Shown here: piece after piece, positions 1 to 7,993 of the stretch
How positions within the stretch are numbered: position 1 is the first letter of the stretch
How the letters are laid out: each line of letters begins with the position of its first letter
Origin: an uncultured cyanobacterium
GTDB lineage: Bacteria > Cyanobacteriota > Vampirovibrionia > Gastranaerophilales > Gastranaerophilaceae
DNA length: 64,000 nt
NCBI GenBank assembly: GCA_902495705.1
Contig: CABUXT010000002.1
Coordinates: 69,779 to 133,778 of the forward strand
Direction: 5' to 3'
Position numbers and translations under genes: made by a program
Notes under the pieces: generated by a model
Database searches by the model: none
Told to the model about the DNA's origin: nothing
What the model saw: the letters and a program-made list of their open reading frames with translations, nothing else

Positions 1-91
1 AACGCAAAATACTTTATTAAAATATAAGGAATATCTAGGATATATTTTTTACAGGAACAGGATATCAAAAAATCAATAGGGAGGACTTCGC

Positions 92-331
92 ATGGGCGTA
101 GGCGCAGATGATTACATCGACAAGATGTTAGTACAAAAATATCAAGAAGAAAAAGTTGACAATCACGATAACATGGAATCAATGGTTGACCCAAATAAAA
201 TGATGGAAGCTATGAATGATTATGCTGCAACATTGCGTAATATGATGGAGCTTCGTCAAAGACTAAACATTGCATGTTATGCGATTAACGCTAGAACTGC
301 TAGATATCAAAGATCAATGGGACAGCGTTAG
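92..331 (+). CDS. Small acidic hypothetical protein
   Basis: 79-residue protein that I do not recognise. It is preceded by a strong ribosome binding site (GGGAGGA, six bases before the ATG), so it is very likely translated. It has an acidic N-terminal half and a Met-rich helical C-terminal half (residues 35-79) with no signal peptide, membrane segment or cysteine pair; the single Cys is near residue 61. The pattern suits a small helical adaptor or oligomerising protein, but no function can be assigned. It lies 63 bases upstream of maf on the same strand and could share its transcript. Confidence 0.75.
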   Translation: MGVGADDYIDKMLVQKYQEEKVDNHDNMESMVDPNKMMEAMNDYAATLRNMMELRQRLNIACYAINARTARYQRSMGQR

Positions 332-394
332 AAAAAGTTTGTGTTGATTTGTACCTGATTTTGATATAAAAATAGGGAAACAAGGAGACACGCA

Positions 395-958
395 ATGGGA
401 AAAATTATCCTAGGCTCTTCTTCTCCCAGAAGAGCAGATATTCTGAAAAAGCTAAAATTGGATTTTGTAATTATTCCGTCTTCTTATGTGGAACCACATG
501 ACCAGACGGATTTCTCTTATGATTATGTAGAAAATCTTGCATACAACAAGGCTCTATGTGTTGCAAAAAAAACTTCTGAAAAAGCTCTTGTAATCGGTGC
601 AGATACAATTGTTGTTATTGATAACAAAATCTTAGGCAAGCCAAAAGACAAAAATGAGGCATACAAAATGTTAAAAATGCTTTCAGGCAAAACTCATTTT
701 GTTGTAACCGCAGTTGCCGTAATAGATTCAGAAACTTTAAAATCTAAAGTTGAATCAACAACAACTTATGTAACTTTTGAAGACTTAACAGATGAACAAA
801 TTCATTACTACATAGAAAACTTTAAGCCTTTTGACAAAGCAGGTTCTTATGGAATCCAAGAACTGCCAAACGGCTATATTAAAGCTGTAGATGGGGAATT
901 AGACAACGTTATAGGTTTGCCATCCAAAACTTTGTTAAAATTAATGGGCGAATTTTAA
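395..958 (+). CDS. maf: Maf-family nucleotide pyrophosphatase
   Basis: 187 residues, normal length for the Maf/Ham1-like family, which hydrolyses non-canonical or excess nucleoside triphosphates (dTTP/UTP or methylated nucleotides) to monophosphates and is linked to septum formation arrest. The signature G-S-S-S-P-R-R is at residues 7-13, the catalytic Asp is in G-A-D (68-70), then L-G-K-P (80-83) and the D-K-A-G-S-Y-G-I-Q-E segment (147-156). The S-x-Y-G-I-Q form suggests the dTTP/UTP-type YhdE branch. The start is fixed by an AAGGAG site seven bases before the ATG. Confidence 0.93.
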   Translation: MGKIILGSSSPRRADILKKLKLDFVIIPSSYVEPHDQTDFSYDYVENLAYNKALCVAKKTSEKALVIGADTIVVIDNKILGKPKDKNEAYKMLKMLSGKTHFVVTAVAVIDSETLKSKVESTTTYVTFEDLTDEQIHYYIENFKPFDKAGSYGIQELPNGYIKAVDGELDNVIGLPSKTLLKLMGEF

Positions 959-1053
959 TATTAAATTTCGTTATAATATTAAGTTTATCAATTGACAAAT
1001 CTCAAAATCAATAAAATAATATATAAAGGAAGTACGTTTTCAGGATATTAAAA

Positions 1054-1809
1054 ATGAACAAAATTTTTGGGTTTTCCCTTGCGGAAGTTTTAATCACACT
1101 TGGTATTATTGGTATAGTTGCAGCAATGACAATACCTACATTGATTTCGTATACCAACGGTGCAAAATTCCGTTCTCAATTTAAAAAGACTGTTTCTACA
1201 TTGAACCAAGCTAGTTTGATGGCAAAAGCTAAATACGGCTACGATTTTGCAGGAACAGACAAAGCTTGTTCTCCTGACCCAACAAAAGGCGGAAACGAAA
1301 GTCCTGAAGAACTTATGACATTTTGTTCTATCTTAAACGGAACACTAAAAGGTTATACCTACTACGGAAAAGTCACAAATCTTTACCGAGTAGACAGAGG
1401 TAACAACCAAGTTCCATACAGACTGGAAACAAGAGATACAATTCCTGATAATTATACAGAATACCTTGCATATTCTTTAAATGACGGTATCATCATTGCA
1501 TTCCATCCGGAGGCTAAAGAATGTGAACTGCCTATCGGCAGAAGACCTGTACAAGATATTTTTTCAGGACCTGTTAATGGTGCGGATTTGTCAAAATGTG
1601 TCGGATTTATTGACGTAAACGGTGTAAGTTTGCCAAACCGTGAAGTAAACTGTTCTGCAGGTGTTAATAAAGTGGATGCAGGTTCAAATTGTATTGTAGA
1701 TAATACCGCAAGCCACATGCTTGATGTATTTCCGATTGTATACCACGACACAACGGTAGAACCGGCATCAGGCGCAGCATTATTTGTATTAGGTACAGCA
1801 AAATTATAA
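1054..1809 (+). CDS. Type IV prepilin-like protein
   Basis: 251 residues. It has a short charged leader ending in Gly6, then Phe+1 and Glu+5 (residues 7 and 11) in F-S-L-A-E-V-L, followed by a hydrophobic helix to about residue 32. This is a classic prepilin-peptidase (PilD) substrate whose helix packs into a pilus or pseudopilus. The C-terminal part carries an I-D-V-N-G-x-x-x-P-N motif near residue 190 and several Cys likely to form disulfides. The end (F-P-I-V-x-H-D-x-T-V-E-P-A-S) matches the prepilin at 7994-8794 and the broken one at 37686-38337. No assembly genes are nearby. It is either a minor pilin or a secretion pseudopilin. Confidence 0.88.
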   Translation: MNKIFGFSLAEVLITLGIIGIVAAMTIPTLISYTNGAKFRSQFKKTVSTLNQASLMAKAKYGYDFAGTDKACSPDPTKGGNESPEELMTFCSILNGTLKGYTYYGKVTNLYRVDRGNNQVPYRLETRDTIPDNYTEYLAYSLNDGIIIAFHPEAKECELPIGRRPVQDIFSGPVNGADLSKCVGFIDVNGVSLPNREVNCSAGVNKVDAGSNCIVDNTASHMLDVFPIVYHDTTVEPASGAALFVLGTAKL

Positions 1810-1816
1810 TAAGAAA

Positions 1817-1849
1817 AAGGAAAAACAAGATTTACTCTCATTTTTCCTT
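1817..1849. terminator. Weak bidirectional terminator-like hairpin
   Basis: A-rich stem AAGGAAAAA pairs with TTTTTCCTT around a 15-base loop, between two convergent genes (the prepilin and the response regulator). The stem is AT-rich, so termination strength is uncertain. Confidence 0.4.
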
Positions 1850-1884
1850 CCCTTTGGGTTGTTGTATCTATATGTATTGAATAT

Positions 1885-2559
1885 TTATACCATACCTTCT
1901 TTTACGGCTTTTACTGCAGCTTGAACTCTATCATTTACGCACATTTTTTGTAAGATTGAACAAACATGAGCTTTTGCAGTATGAACGCTTACAATTAATT
2001 CTTTCGCGATTTCGGTATTACTTTTACCTGCAACTAAGTGTTTTAAAACCTCAAATTCGCGCTCTGTTAATGGTACTCTTGTTTGGTCAGAAACTTGATG
2101 ACCCAACAATCCCACATTATCGACTTTTGGAATAGATTTTAGTGCTAAATTAGCGACCACAGAATCTATCCAACATACACCTTTTGAAACATCGCGAATA
2201 ACATCGGCAAGTTTTGATGGGTCAATATCTTTCAGACAATATGCGTTAGCACCTGAACTCAATGCTGCAACAACTTCTTCCTCTCTATCGTGAGATGTTA
2301 ATGCAATGATTTTGACATCTGAAGAAAATTCACGAATTTTAACCATTGCCTCAATACCGTTCATTGTCGGCAAACCTAAATCCATCAACACAATATCAGG
2401 GTTAAGTTCTTTAATTTTCTTGATACCGTCAATCGCATCTTCACATTCTGCTACGACATTCAAATCAGGATTAGAATTTAGTGCACATCTTAGCCCTACT
2501 CTTGTTAGCTTAAAATCTTCGACTATAACGATTGAAATTTGTTTGTTTTCTGTAACCAT
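1885..2559 (-). CDS. NarL/FixJ-type response regulator
   Basis: 224 residues with a receiver domain followed by a LuxR-type HTH. Receiver: acidic pair E14-D15, phospho-acceptor D60 in M-D-L-G-L-P, switch Thr88 and Lys110. HTH: residues about 162-222 with the signature T-E-R-E-F-E-V-L and T-A-K-A-H-V. It should bind DNA when phosphorylated by a histidine kinase, but no kinase is in the window. I chose the internal ATG at 2559 because GGAG lies six bases before it; a start four codons upstream has no such site. It is an orphan regulator and its targets are unknown. Confidence 0.9.
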   Translation of the reverse strand: MVTENKQISIVIVEDFKLTRVGLRCALNSNPDLNVVAECEDAIDGIKKIKELNPDIVLMDLGLPTMNGIEAMVKIREFSSDVKIIALTSHDREEEVVAALSSGANAYCLKDIDPSKLADVIRDVSKGVCWIDSVVANLALKSIPKVDNVGLLGHQVSDQTRVPLTEREFEVLKHLVAGKSNTEIAKELIVSVHTAKAHVCSILQKMCVNDRVQAAVKAVKEGMV

Positions 2560-2676
2560 ATTTTTCTCCATATAATAAATTTTTATGTACTCAAATGGGC
2601 TAAGAAGCTCTTGAACACTTTCAATTTATATCTTCAACAGGACAAAACCATTAGCCGACTAGGCAATATTAAAAAG

Positions 2677-2707
2677 TTGCAAAATAAAAATTTTCTTATG
2701 ATATAAT
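2677..2707 (+). promoter_or_regulatory. Sigma-70-like promoter of GH13 gene
   Basis: TTGCAA at 2677-2682 and a perfect TATAAT at 2702-2707, spacer 19 bases (slightly long). A short leader with GGGAG precedes the ATG at 2730. Confidence 0.5.
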
Positions 2708-2729
2708 TTTTACATATAGGGAGATATTT

Positions 2730-5021
2730 ATGTTTGAATTTTTATTTAAGAAAAGAGAGCACGAAACTGCAAAAGACGTAGAACTAAACAAAGTCTACGA
2801 GGAGTTAAAAAAAGCTTATCCTAGCGACAATATTCCTGAACTAAGGAAAAAATATTTGTCTATGCACATTCAAAAATACGGTTATTTGACTTATCCGTTC
2901 CAAAAGGCATTAGACGAATTAACTAATGAAGAAACCCTTTTCGCATTAGAAGAAAAGTGGAAACAAAACAACGTATTTAAAGACGGCAAATTCCACTTCA
3001 AAAACAATCAAATCAGCCCACTATCAAGACATCAGGAAAAAACTTCCGACTGGTTCAAACGCGAAGGGCATGACATCAAACTTCTAAACCTTGCAGCTTT
3101 AGGAAATGGAAATAAATCTAAAGAAACCGGAAAATTCTTTGACTGGTTGAAACAGTTGCTTATCTTACCTACAGGAAACATGGAAAACGGTATTTATAAT
3201 ACGACAATTTACCTTATTCCGTTCCACCCTAGAGAATTTGGCTGTGCATACCTTCCAAAAAGCAGTGAAGTAAGTTCTAAACTAAAAGACGACAAAATCG
3301 AAGAACTTACAGGCATGAATGCAAAACAACAAGTTCAAACATTTATCGAAATGGCCCAACTTGCAGGTCACCCTGTGATTTATGATATTTTGCCTCAAAC
3401 AGGATGTTTCTCAAAATTCGTATTGGCAAATCCGCAAGTGGCGCGCTGGTACGACATCAACGAACTTCAAAAACAACTGATTGCAAAAGTTGAAGAAGTT
3501 GCAGAATTTTTATCAAAAGACCATGACCAAGACGATATCCAAATCGCAAAAGATGTCTACATCCAAAGATTGCAAGGCAGTTCAGGCGATTTAAGCCCAG
3601 CTTTCCAAGAATTGTATAACAATTTTGACGGAATTATGGCAGAACACAAAAAGACTTTCTCAAACTCAATGCTTGAAAAAAGTTATCAGATAAAAATTCA
3701 AAAACGAGTTCGCGAAATCGTGGCAAAAGTTCACGACTTCAAAAACGATAAGAAAAAACTTGAAGAAAGCGATATTACAAAACAAATCGATACAATTCAA
3801 GCACTTATGAACGAAGGCTTGTGGCCTGCTCCTGGGGGAGCTTGGTGCTCAGCAGGCGTTCCTGTATACGATGGAATGAGCGAATGTGGCGGATATCCGA
3901 CATTCAAACACTACGACTATAAAGGGGATGACGTAACAGCATTTGCAAACCTTGATTGTCAAACGCCTTACTACTTTGTGAACCTTGAAAACGGCAAATT
4001 CAACGAAGACGTTATTGAATTGTTTATCAGTGCAATGAAACAACTTCAAAAAGACTACAATTTTGACGGATTCAGAGTTGACCACATTGACCATATCGTA
4101 GATGAGGTTTCAGAACGCAACGGCGTGCCTATCAGCTACCGCGCACCACGCTATGTGTTGAACAAACTAAACACAACTATGAAGAAAAAAATCCCATATT
4201 TCGCAACTTTGGCAGAATATATGCTTTGGGATAACTTCTTGAAAGAATACCACCAAGATATGAAATTTGACTTGCTTTGGGGCAACGACATAATTTCTCA
4301 GTTTGACAAAACTCCTGAAAAAATTTCAGAAGACAACCAAAACTTGGCAAACTACAATACAAAATTCAAAAAAGGTAATATGCTTTCAATTTTGAAAACA
4401 TATAACAACCAAGACGGCGAATTTCATTGTATCGACCAATACCCTGCACAATTAGGAGAAAACGGCGCATTGTACAAATGGTTCAAATACAAATTCTTAC
4501 CTGGAGGCAAATACGCACAACGCCCAATGCTGTACGTTGACGGCGATGAAAGCTTCACACAAGGCGGGACAGAATACACTATCGGCGAAGAAGTTGCAAT
4601 GAAACGTGCAGATAACGAAAACTTCTACACAAAATTTGATGCAATCGACAGATTTGTAAAAAATAACAATATTATTAATAGTGGCGAGGCTCAAATCATT
4701 GTCGATGATGAAGACGGATTTAGCGCGTGGTTGATTACTAAAGAACCGATGAAAACCGCGTATTTGATAGTTTCAAACCACAAATATCCGACAGAAAAAG
4801 TTATGAAAACGGCTGCAACAGGCGAAAGTTACAAAGAATTGGTTGAAGGTTACCCTGTATTTGATAAGGAAATCTATATTCCAAGCGATTACGACTTAAA
4901 AAACGAATACGTTTTGAAGGAAAAGGACTACGAACCACAACCGATGGAGAATATGGATAGTATTCATTTTGAAAAACTTGACCCAAGCGAGTTCCGCATC
5001 TACGAACTAATCCGAGGGTAA
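2730..5021 (+). CDS. GH13 alpha-amylase-superfamily glycosidase
   Basis: 763 residues with no signal peptide, so probably cytoplasmic. The GH13 region II motif G-F-R-V-D-H-I-D-H is near residue 447 (nucleophile Asp), and region III L-A-E-Y-M is near residue 493 (acid/base Glu). A further W-G-N-D-I segment near residue 515 is where region IV would lie. The N-terminal ~250 residues do not resemble common GH13 accessory domains, and the protein is longer than a bare amylase. Exact specificity (maltodextrin hydrolysis, transfer or trehalose/sucrose-type) cannot be read from sequence. Together with the glucan phosphorylase relative at 40195-41889 it suggests intracellular glucan metabolism. It has its own promoter and a GGGAG site. 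Confidence 0.8.
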   Translation: MFEFLFKKREHETAKDVELNKVYEELKKAYPSDNIPELRKKYLSMHIQKYGYLTYPFQKALDELTNEETLFALEEKWKQNNVFKDGKFHFKNNQISPLSRHQEKTSDWFKREGHDIKLLNLAALGNGNKSKETGKFFDWLKQLLILPTGNMENGIYNTTIYLIPFHPREFGCAYLPKSSEVSSKLKDDKIEELTGMNAKQQVQTFIEMAQLAGHPVIYDILPQTGCFSKFVLANPQVARWYDINELQKQLIAKVEEVAEFLSKDHDQDDIQIAKDVYIQRLQGSSGDLSPAFQELYNNFDGIMAEHKKTFSNSMLEKSYQIKIQKRVREIVAKVHDFKNDKKKLEESDITKQIDTIQALMNEGLWPAPGGAWCSAGVPVYDGMSECGGYPTFKHYDYKGDDVTAFANLDCQTPYYFVNLENGKFNEDVIELFISAMKQLQKDYNFDGFRVDHIDHIVDEVSERNGVPISYRAPRYVLNKLNTTMKKKIPYFATLAEYMLWDNFLKEYHQDMKFDLLWGNDIISQFDKTPEKISEDNQNLANYNTKFKKGNMLSILKTYNNQDGEFHCIDQYPAQLGENGALYKWFKYKFLPGGKYAQRPMLYVDGDESFTQGGTEYTIGEEVAMKRADNENFYTKFDAIDRFVKNNNIINSGEAQIIVDDEDGFSAWLITKEPMKTAYLIVSNHKYPTEKVMKTAATGESYKELVEGYPVFDKEIYIPSDYDLKNEYVLKEKDYEPQPMENMDSIHFEKLDPSEFRIYELIRG

Positions 5022-5026
5022 ACTGA

Positions 5027-5546
5027 TTGTCACCCTGAACTTGATTCAGGGTCTATCCATTTGATTGAAAACTGTTCACTATGGTCAATTTTAAAATCAA
5101 CATTGATAGATTCTGAATAGCTAGAAAATTATATGCTCATTCTTCGCACAAATTTTCTAAGCTTTCAGAATGACAATGACCGAGGTGAATGACAAAGAGT
5201 TCCCTCGCCCCTTGTGGGACACTAGCCGAACCAACGAGCTATGCGAGTTGTGTGAGACTGCGTGCCGTATGGCTGAGGGTTAGGGAGAGGGGGTCAAAAC
5301 CATCCACCTCAGTCAACATGTCCGTCAAAACATGTCATTACGAGGGACCAAGCCGAACAGATGCACAATAGCATACACAGAGTGACGTCGTAATCCCCAT
5401 CACTCAGGTCAACATGTCCGCCCCTCGAGGGCGGACCGAAATCTTTGATTTCGAGGTGGGGGAACAGGTCATTATGAAAGGACTATATTGTCATTCCGAA
5501 CTTGTTTCGGAATCTCTAATTGAGCACTTAGGTCATCCCCCCACAC
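5027..5546. repeat. Cluster of palindromic repeat modules
   Basis: Non-coding DNA packed with repeat elements found elsewhere in the window. In order: the ~150-bp composite with CCCTGAA and TTCTGAA palindromes (5027-5176), a cassette-bearing CCCTC palindrome (5202-5293), a GTCATTACGAGG...GTGACGTxGTAATCC element (5332-5397), a GTCCGCCC...GGGCGGAC element with an AAATCTTTGATTT hairpin (5411-5463), and a short ATTCCGAA...TTCGGAAT palindrome (5487-5515). Open frames crossing this DNA are chance products of the repeats. Confidence 0.85.
5202..5293 (+). repeat. CCCTC palindrome with inner cassette (copy 1)
   Basis: Outer arms CCCTCGCCCC... and ...TAGGGAGAGGG enclose a ~57-base cassette at about 5220-5276 (containing CGAGCTATGCGAG and GTGCCGTATGGC). 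The same cassette is at 7756-7843 and 25032-25119 in reverse. Bare versions of the arms with no cassette are at 7029-7065 and 37044-37077. Confidence 0.8.
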
Positions 5547-5575
5547 TTGCAACAACAAACAAAAATAAGTATAAT
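5547..5575 (+). promoter_or_regulatory. Promoter giving a leaderless mRNA
   Basis: TTGCAA (5547-5552), 17-base spacer, perfect TATAAT (5570-5575). The expected transcription start, seven bases downstream, falls on the A of the ATG at 5582, and no ribosome binding site precedes that ATG. Confidence 0.6.
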
Positions 5576-5581
5576 AAAACT

Positions 5582-6550
5582 ATGCAAATAAGAAGATTAA
5601 CGTGCTTTGACTACCATAAATTGAAACGCCTTGTATCATACTTGTGCAACGACGAAAACGACAAATTGGCAAAAACAATCATGGAAGAACCGATTGGACT
5701 TCTGAATACCATATTGCCGCTGCAGTTAAAATTCAAATCCGAATCATTTATCTTGGTCGAAAACCACGAAATCTTGGGCCTAATCACAACAGCAAGAACC
5801 GCAGGAAACCCTTATAAAATCAATATCACAAGATTGATTTTCAAAGAGAACCTGTATGACGCAGGCAAACAACTTGTGGAGTTTGTCATCCAAAAATTTG
5901 GCGCAATGGGCGCAACTTCGTTTGCTGTCACTATTGACGAATGTCACGACGAATTGTTCAATTTGTTTATTAATGGCTGCGGTTTCAGACAGTGCGCATC
6001 CGAAACCTTGTGGAAAATTGAACACCCAACACCTGTAAAATCGGATTTTCATTGGCGATATGCCCAAAACTCCGACGCCAAGGCGATTGCAGAACTTTAT
6101 AATTCAGAATTGATAAATATTTATAAACCTTCAATGACACGCCACCCAAAAGAGTTTCAGGAACCGTTTTTTGCAGGTCTCAATGACTTTTATAAAATCA
6201 GATATGTCATTGAAGAGGATAAGAAAATCCTTGGATATTTTTCGATTACAACAAGCGATAACTTGAATTACATCTTCGATATCACAACTAGTAGCGGTTA
6301 TGACTTTGACTATAGCCAAATTATTAATGTAATGCTTTGCGAAGTTGCAAGAAAAAAACACGCATTTTACCCAATCGTTAAACAGAAAAAATATACAAAA
6401 AAATCAGAATCTTTGGGCGAATTTTTGAATAATCAACAGTATTTGCCAATCCAAACCCAACAAATTTTGGTAAAGGACTATTATAAACCGATAGCCCAAG
6501 AGTCCAAAAATTGGAATGTCTTCCTCCTCGGCGAAAACCAAGTAGGATAA
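5582..6550 (+). CDS. Tandem GNAT-like acetyltransferase
   Basis: 322 residues. Two regions have the look of the Gcn5-related N-acetyltransferase fold: residues ~1-140, with a substrate strand F-I-L-V-E-N-H-E-I-L-G-L-I, and residues ~150-300, with Y-V-I-E-E-D-K-K-I-L-G-Y-F. The acetyl-CoA pyrophosphate loop (Q/R-x-x-G-x-G/A) is not clear in either half, so activity is uncertain. An in-frame ATG 56 codons upstream would start inside repeat DNA, so I reject it; the chosen ATG sits exactly where the promoter at 5547-5575 should start transcription. The gene is an island between two repeat clusters and its substrate is unknown. Confidence 0.65.
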   Translation: MQIRRLTCFDYHKLKRLVSYLCNDENDKLAKTIMEEPIGLLNTILPLQLKFKSESFILVENHEILGLITTARTAGNPYKINITRLIFKENLYDAGKQLVEFVIQKFGAMGATSFAVTIDECHDELFNLFINGCGFRQCASETLWKIEHPTPVKSDFHWRYAQNSDAKAIAELYNSELINIYKPSMTRHPKEFQEPFFAGLNDFYKIRYVIEEDKKILGYFSITTSDNLNYIFDITTSSGYDFDYSQIINVMLCEVARKKHAFYPIVKQKKYTKKSESLGEFLNNQQYLPIQTQQILVKDYYKPIAQESKNWNVFLLGENQVG

Positions 6551-6555
6551 GGTGG

Positions 6556-7138
6556 ACATGTCATTCTGAAAGGATTAAAAATCAAGGAGCATCGCGACGT
6601 AGCTTTTATCCTGTTCAGAATCTCTAATTTGACAAATTAGTTTATGTCATTCCGAACTGCGGATTTTGGCAAGTGCGCCGTGTGAACGAAGGGAACCCAG
6701 CACGTCTTGGCGAGAGCTGCGTTGAGCCGGTCGAGCCGCCAATAATCCAAGACTGTTTCGGAATCCTCTCAATAATCAAGGTTTAGCAAAAATAACATTT
6801 GCTTAATCCTAAAATGGAAAAGATTCTGAAAAATATTGTCACCCTGAACTTGATTCAGGGTCTATCCATTTGTATTTTGTCCTGCTGAACTTGTTTCAGC
6901 CTCTCTACTATAACGTATTAGTCTCATGTGAAATTTGAAATATTAGAGACCCTGAAATAAATTCAGGGTGACTAAAAATTTTCTAAGCTTTCAGAATGAC
7001 AATGACCGAGGTGAATGACAGTGAGTACCCTCGCCCCTTGAGGGAGAGGGCTAGGGAGAGGGGGTCAAAACTCAACACGCAGGTCAACATGTCCGCCCTC
7101 GCGGGCGGACCGAAATCTCCGATTTCGAGGTGGGGGAC
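6556..7138. repeat. Cluster of palindromic repeat modules
   Basis: Contains an ATTCTGAA...TTCAGAAT element (6562-6624), the ATTCCGAA palindrome carrying a 100-base GC-rich cassette (6649-6764), CCCTGAACTTGATTCAGGG (6841-6862), GCTGAACTTGTTTCAGC (about 6884-6900), CCCTGAAATAAATTCAGGG (about 6949-6968), the bare CCCTC palindrome (7029-7065) and a GGGCGGAC/AAATC element (7090-7138). No gene is supported here. Confidence 0.85.
6649..6764 (+). repeat. ATTCCGAA palindrome with 100-base cassette H (copy 1)
   Basis: Arms ATTCCGAA (6649-6656) and TTCGGAAT (6757-6764) enclose a GC-rich cassette (6657-6756) beginning CTGCGGATTTTGGCAAG and ending CCAAGACTGT. The same cassette occurs at 42206-42305 (reverse) and from 63913 to the window end, but there inside ACCCTGAA/TTCAGGGT arms. 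Compared with the AT-rich surroundings its composition is clearly foreign. Confidence 0.85.
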
Positions 7139-7140
7139 AC

Positions 7141-7460
7141 ATCATGTCAAAACAAAACCCTCACCCAAAAGAATTACCATTTATTACAAAACCGTTACAA
7201 TCCCACACAAACCCAAAAACTTTTTACAATATTTAACAATCCCCACAACCCACTAAAATCAACAACTTTCCACTCTGCAAAATCAAAAATCTAATCCAAA
7301 AGTATTAATTTTAAAAGATTAATGTTATCGGATTAGAAAAAATGGGTTTAATAAATTTGTACGAGAATGAGGATATGTATTTGAAAAGAAAAAACATATA
7401 TAATACTGAATAAGATTTTGAAAATTTAATGGCAACCTCAAACATCTCTTCCTTCAGTTA
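7141..7460. other. Unassigned AT-rich spacer with inverted repeat
   Basis: No gene or dispersed repeat recognised. One feature stands out: TCTAATCC (7290-7297) pairs with GGATTAGA (7330-7337), with an ATTAAT/ATTAAT pairing nested inside, giving a cruciform-like ~48-base inverted repeat of unknown role. Confidence 0.35.
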
Positions 7461-7566
7461 TTATGTGTGGACATCGACATTTAGTAACGGGGCTCTTCCC
7501 TCTCTTGTTAGAGGGAGGTGGAGAGATGATGACGGAGACGAACCCTGACCCTAACCCTCAGGGAAA

Positions 7567-7646
7567 CGCTTGTCTCTCCGGATGGGAGAGACCGAAATTG
7601 TTTTTGAGAGGTACTCGAAAAACTACAATTTCGAGTGAGGGTACTG
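7567..7646 (+). repeat. Repeat element E (copy 1)
   Basis: About 80 bases built from two hairpins: CTCTCC...GGGAGAG and CGAAATTGT...ACAATTTCG, with TGAGAGGTACTCGAAA between them. A near-identical copy is at 63733-63808. Confidence 0.75.
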
Positions 7647-7755
7647 ACCTAAAAGATATAAATCTCGTCATTGCGAGGAACAACAAGCCTAAGTAGAGGT
7701 GCGATAGCCTACACAGAGTGACGTGGCAACCCACTACAAAGAGGTCTGAGGACAA

Positions 7756-7843
7756 ACCCTCACCCTAGCCCTCAGCCATACGGCACGCAGTCTCACAACA
7801 ACTCGCGTAGCTCGTTTGTTCGGCTAGTGTCCCTCGGAGAGGG
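7756..7843 (-). repeat. CCCTC palindrome with inner cassette (copy 2)
   Basis: Reverse-oriented copy of the element at 5202-5293, with the same inner cassette (GCCATACGGCACGCAGTCTC side first) inside CCCTCACCCTAGCCC and CCCTCGGAGAGGG arms. Confidence 0.8.
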
Positions 7844-7906
7844 AAGAACAACACCAACTCGGCAGAGCCGATTCTGCCACTATATTTTCAAAAATCATTC
7901 AAATGG

Positions 7907-7938
7907 TTGACAGACTTTGAAAAAAATAGTAATATAAT
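7907..7938 (+). promoter_or_regulatory. Probable promoter of prepilin gene
   Basis: Consensus TTGACA (7907-7912) and TATAAT (7933-7938), but the spacer is 20 bases, longer than the usual 17. Transcription would leave a ~50-base leader with AAAGGTG before the ATG at 7994. Confidence 0.45.
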
Positions 7939-7993
7939 CGGTATGTAAAGCGTATGTTATAGTTCATTTATTTAAAAGAAAGGTGAAAAGATT

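Larger units (their letters stand above)
7480..7850. repeat. Cluster of palindromic repeat modules
   Basis: Holds a CCCTCTC/GAGAGGG palindrome (about 7498-7525), element E (7567-7646), a GTCATTGCGAGG...GTGACGTGGCAACCC element (7660-7737) and the cassette-bearing CCCTC palindrome in reverse (7756-7843). No coding gene is supported. Confidence 0.8.

Noticed and set aside
5414..5581. Longer start for the acetyltransferase gene
   Set aside because: The 56 upstream codons lie in repeat DNA and read as repeat translation (H-S-E-L-V-S-E-S type); promoter position favours 5582.
6996..7256. 86-codon open frame
   Set aside because: It runs through palindromic repeats and an AT-rich spacer, has no ribosome binding site and no recognisable protein.
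7463..7696. 77-codon open frame
   Set aside because: It is a translation of element E and a GTCATTGCGAGG repeat.
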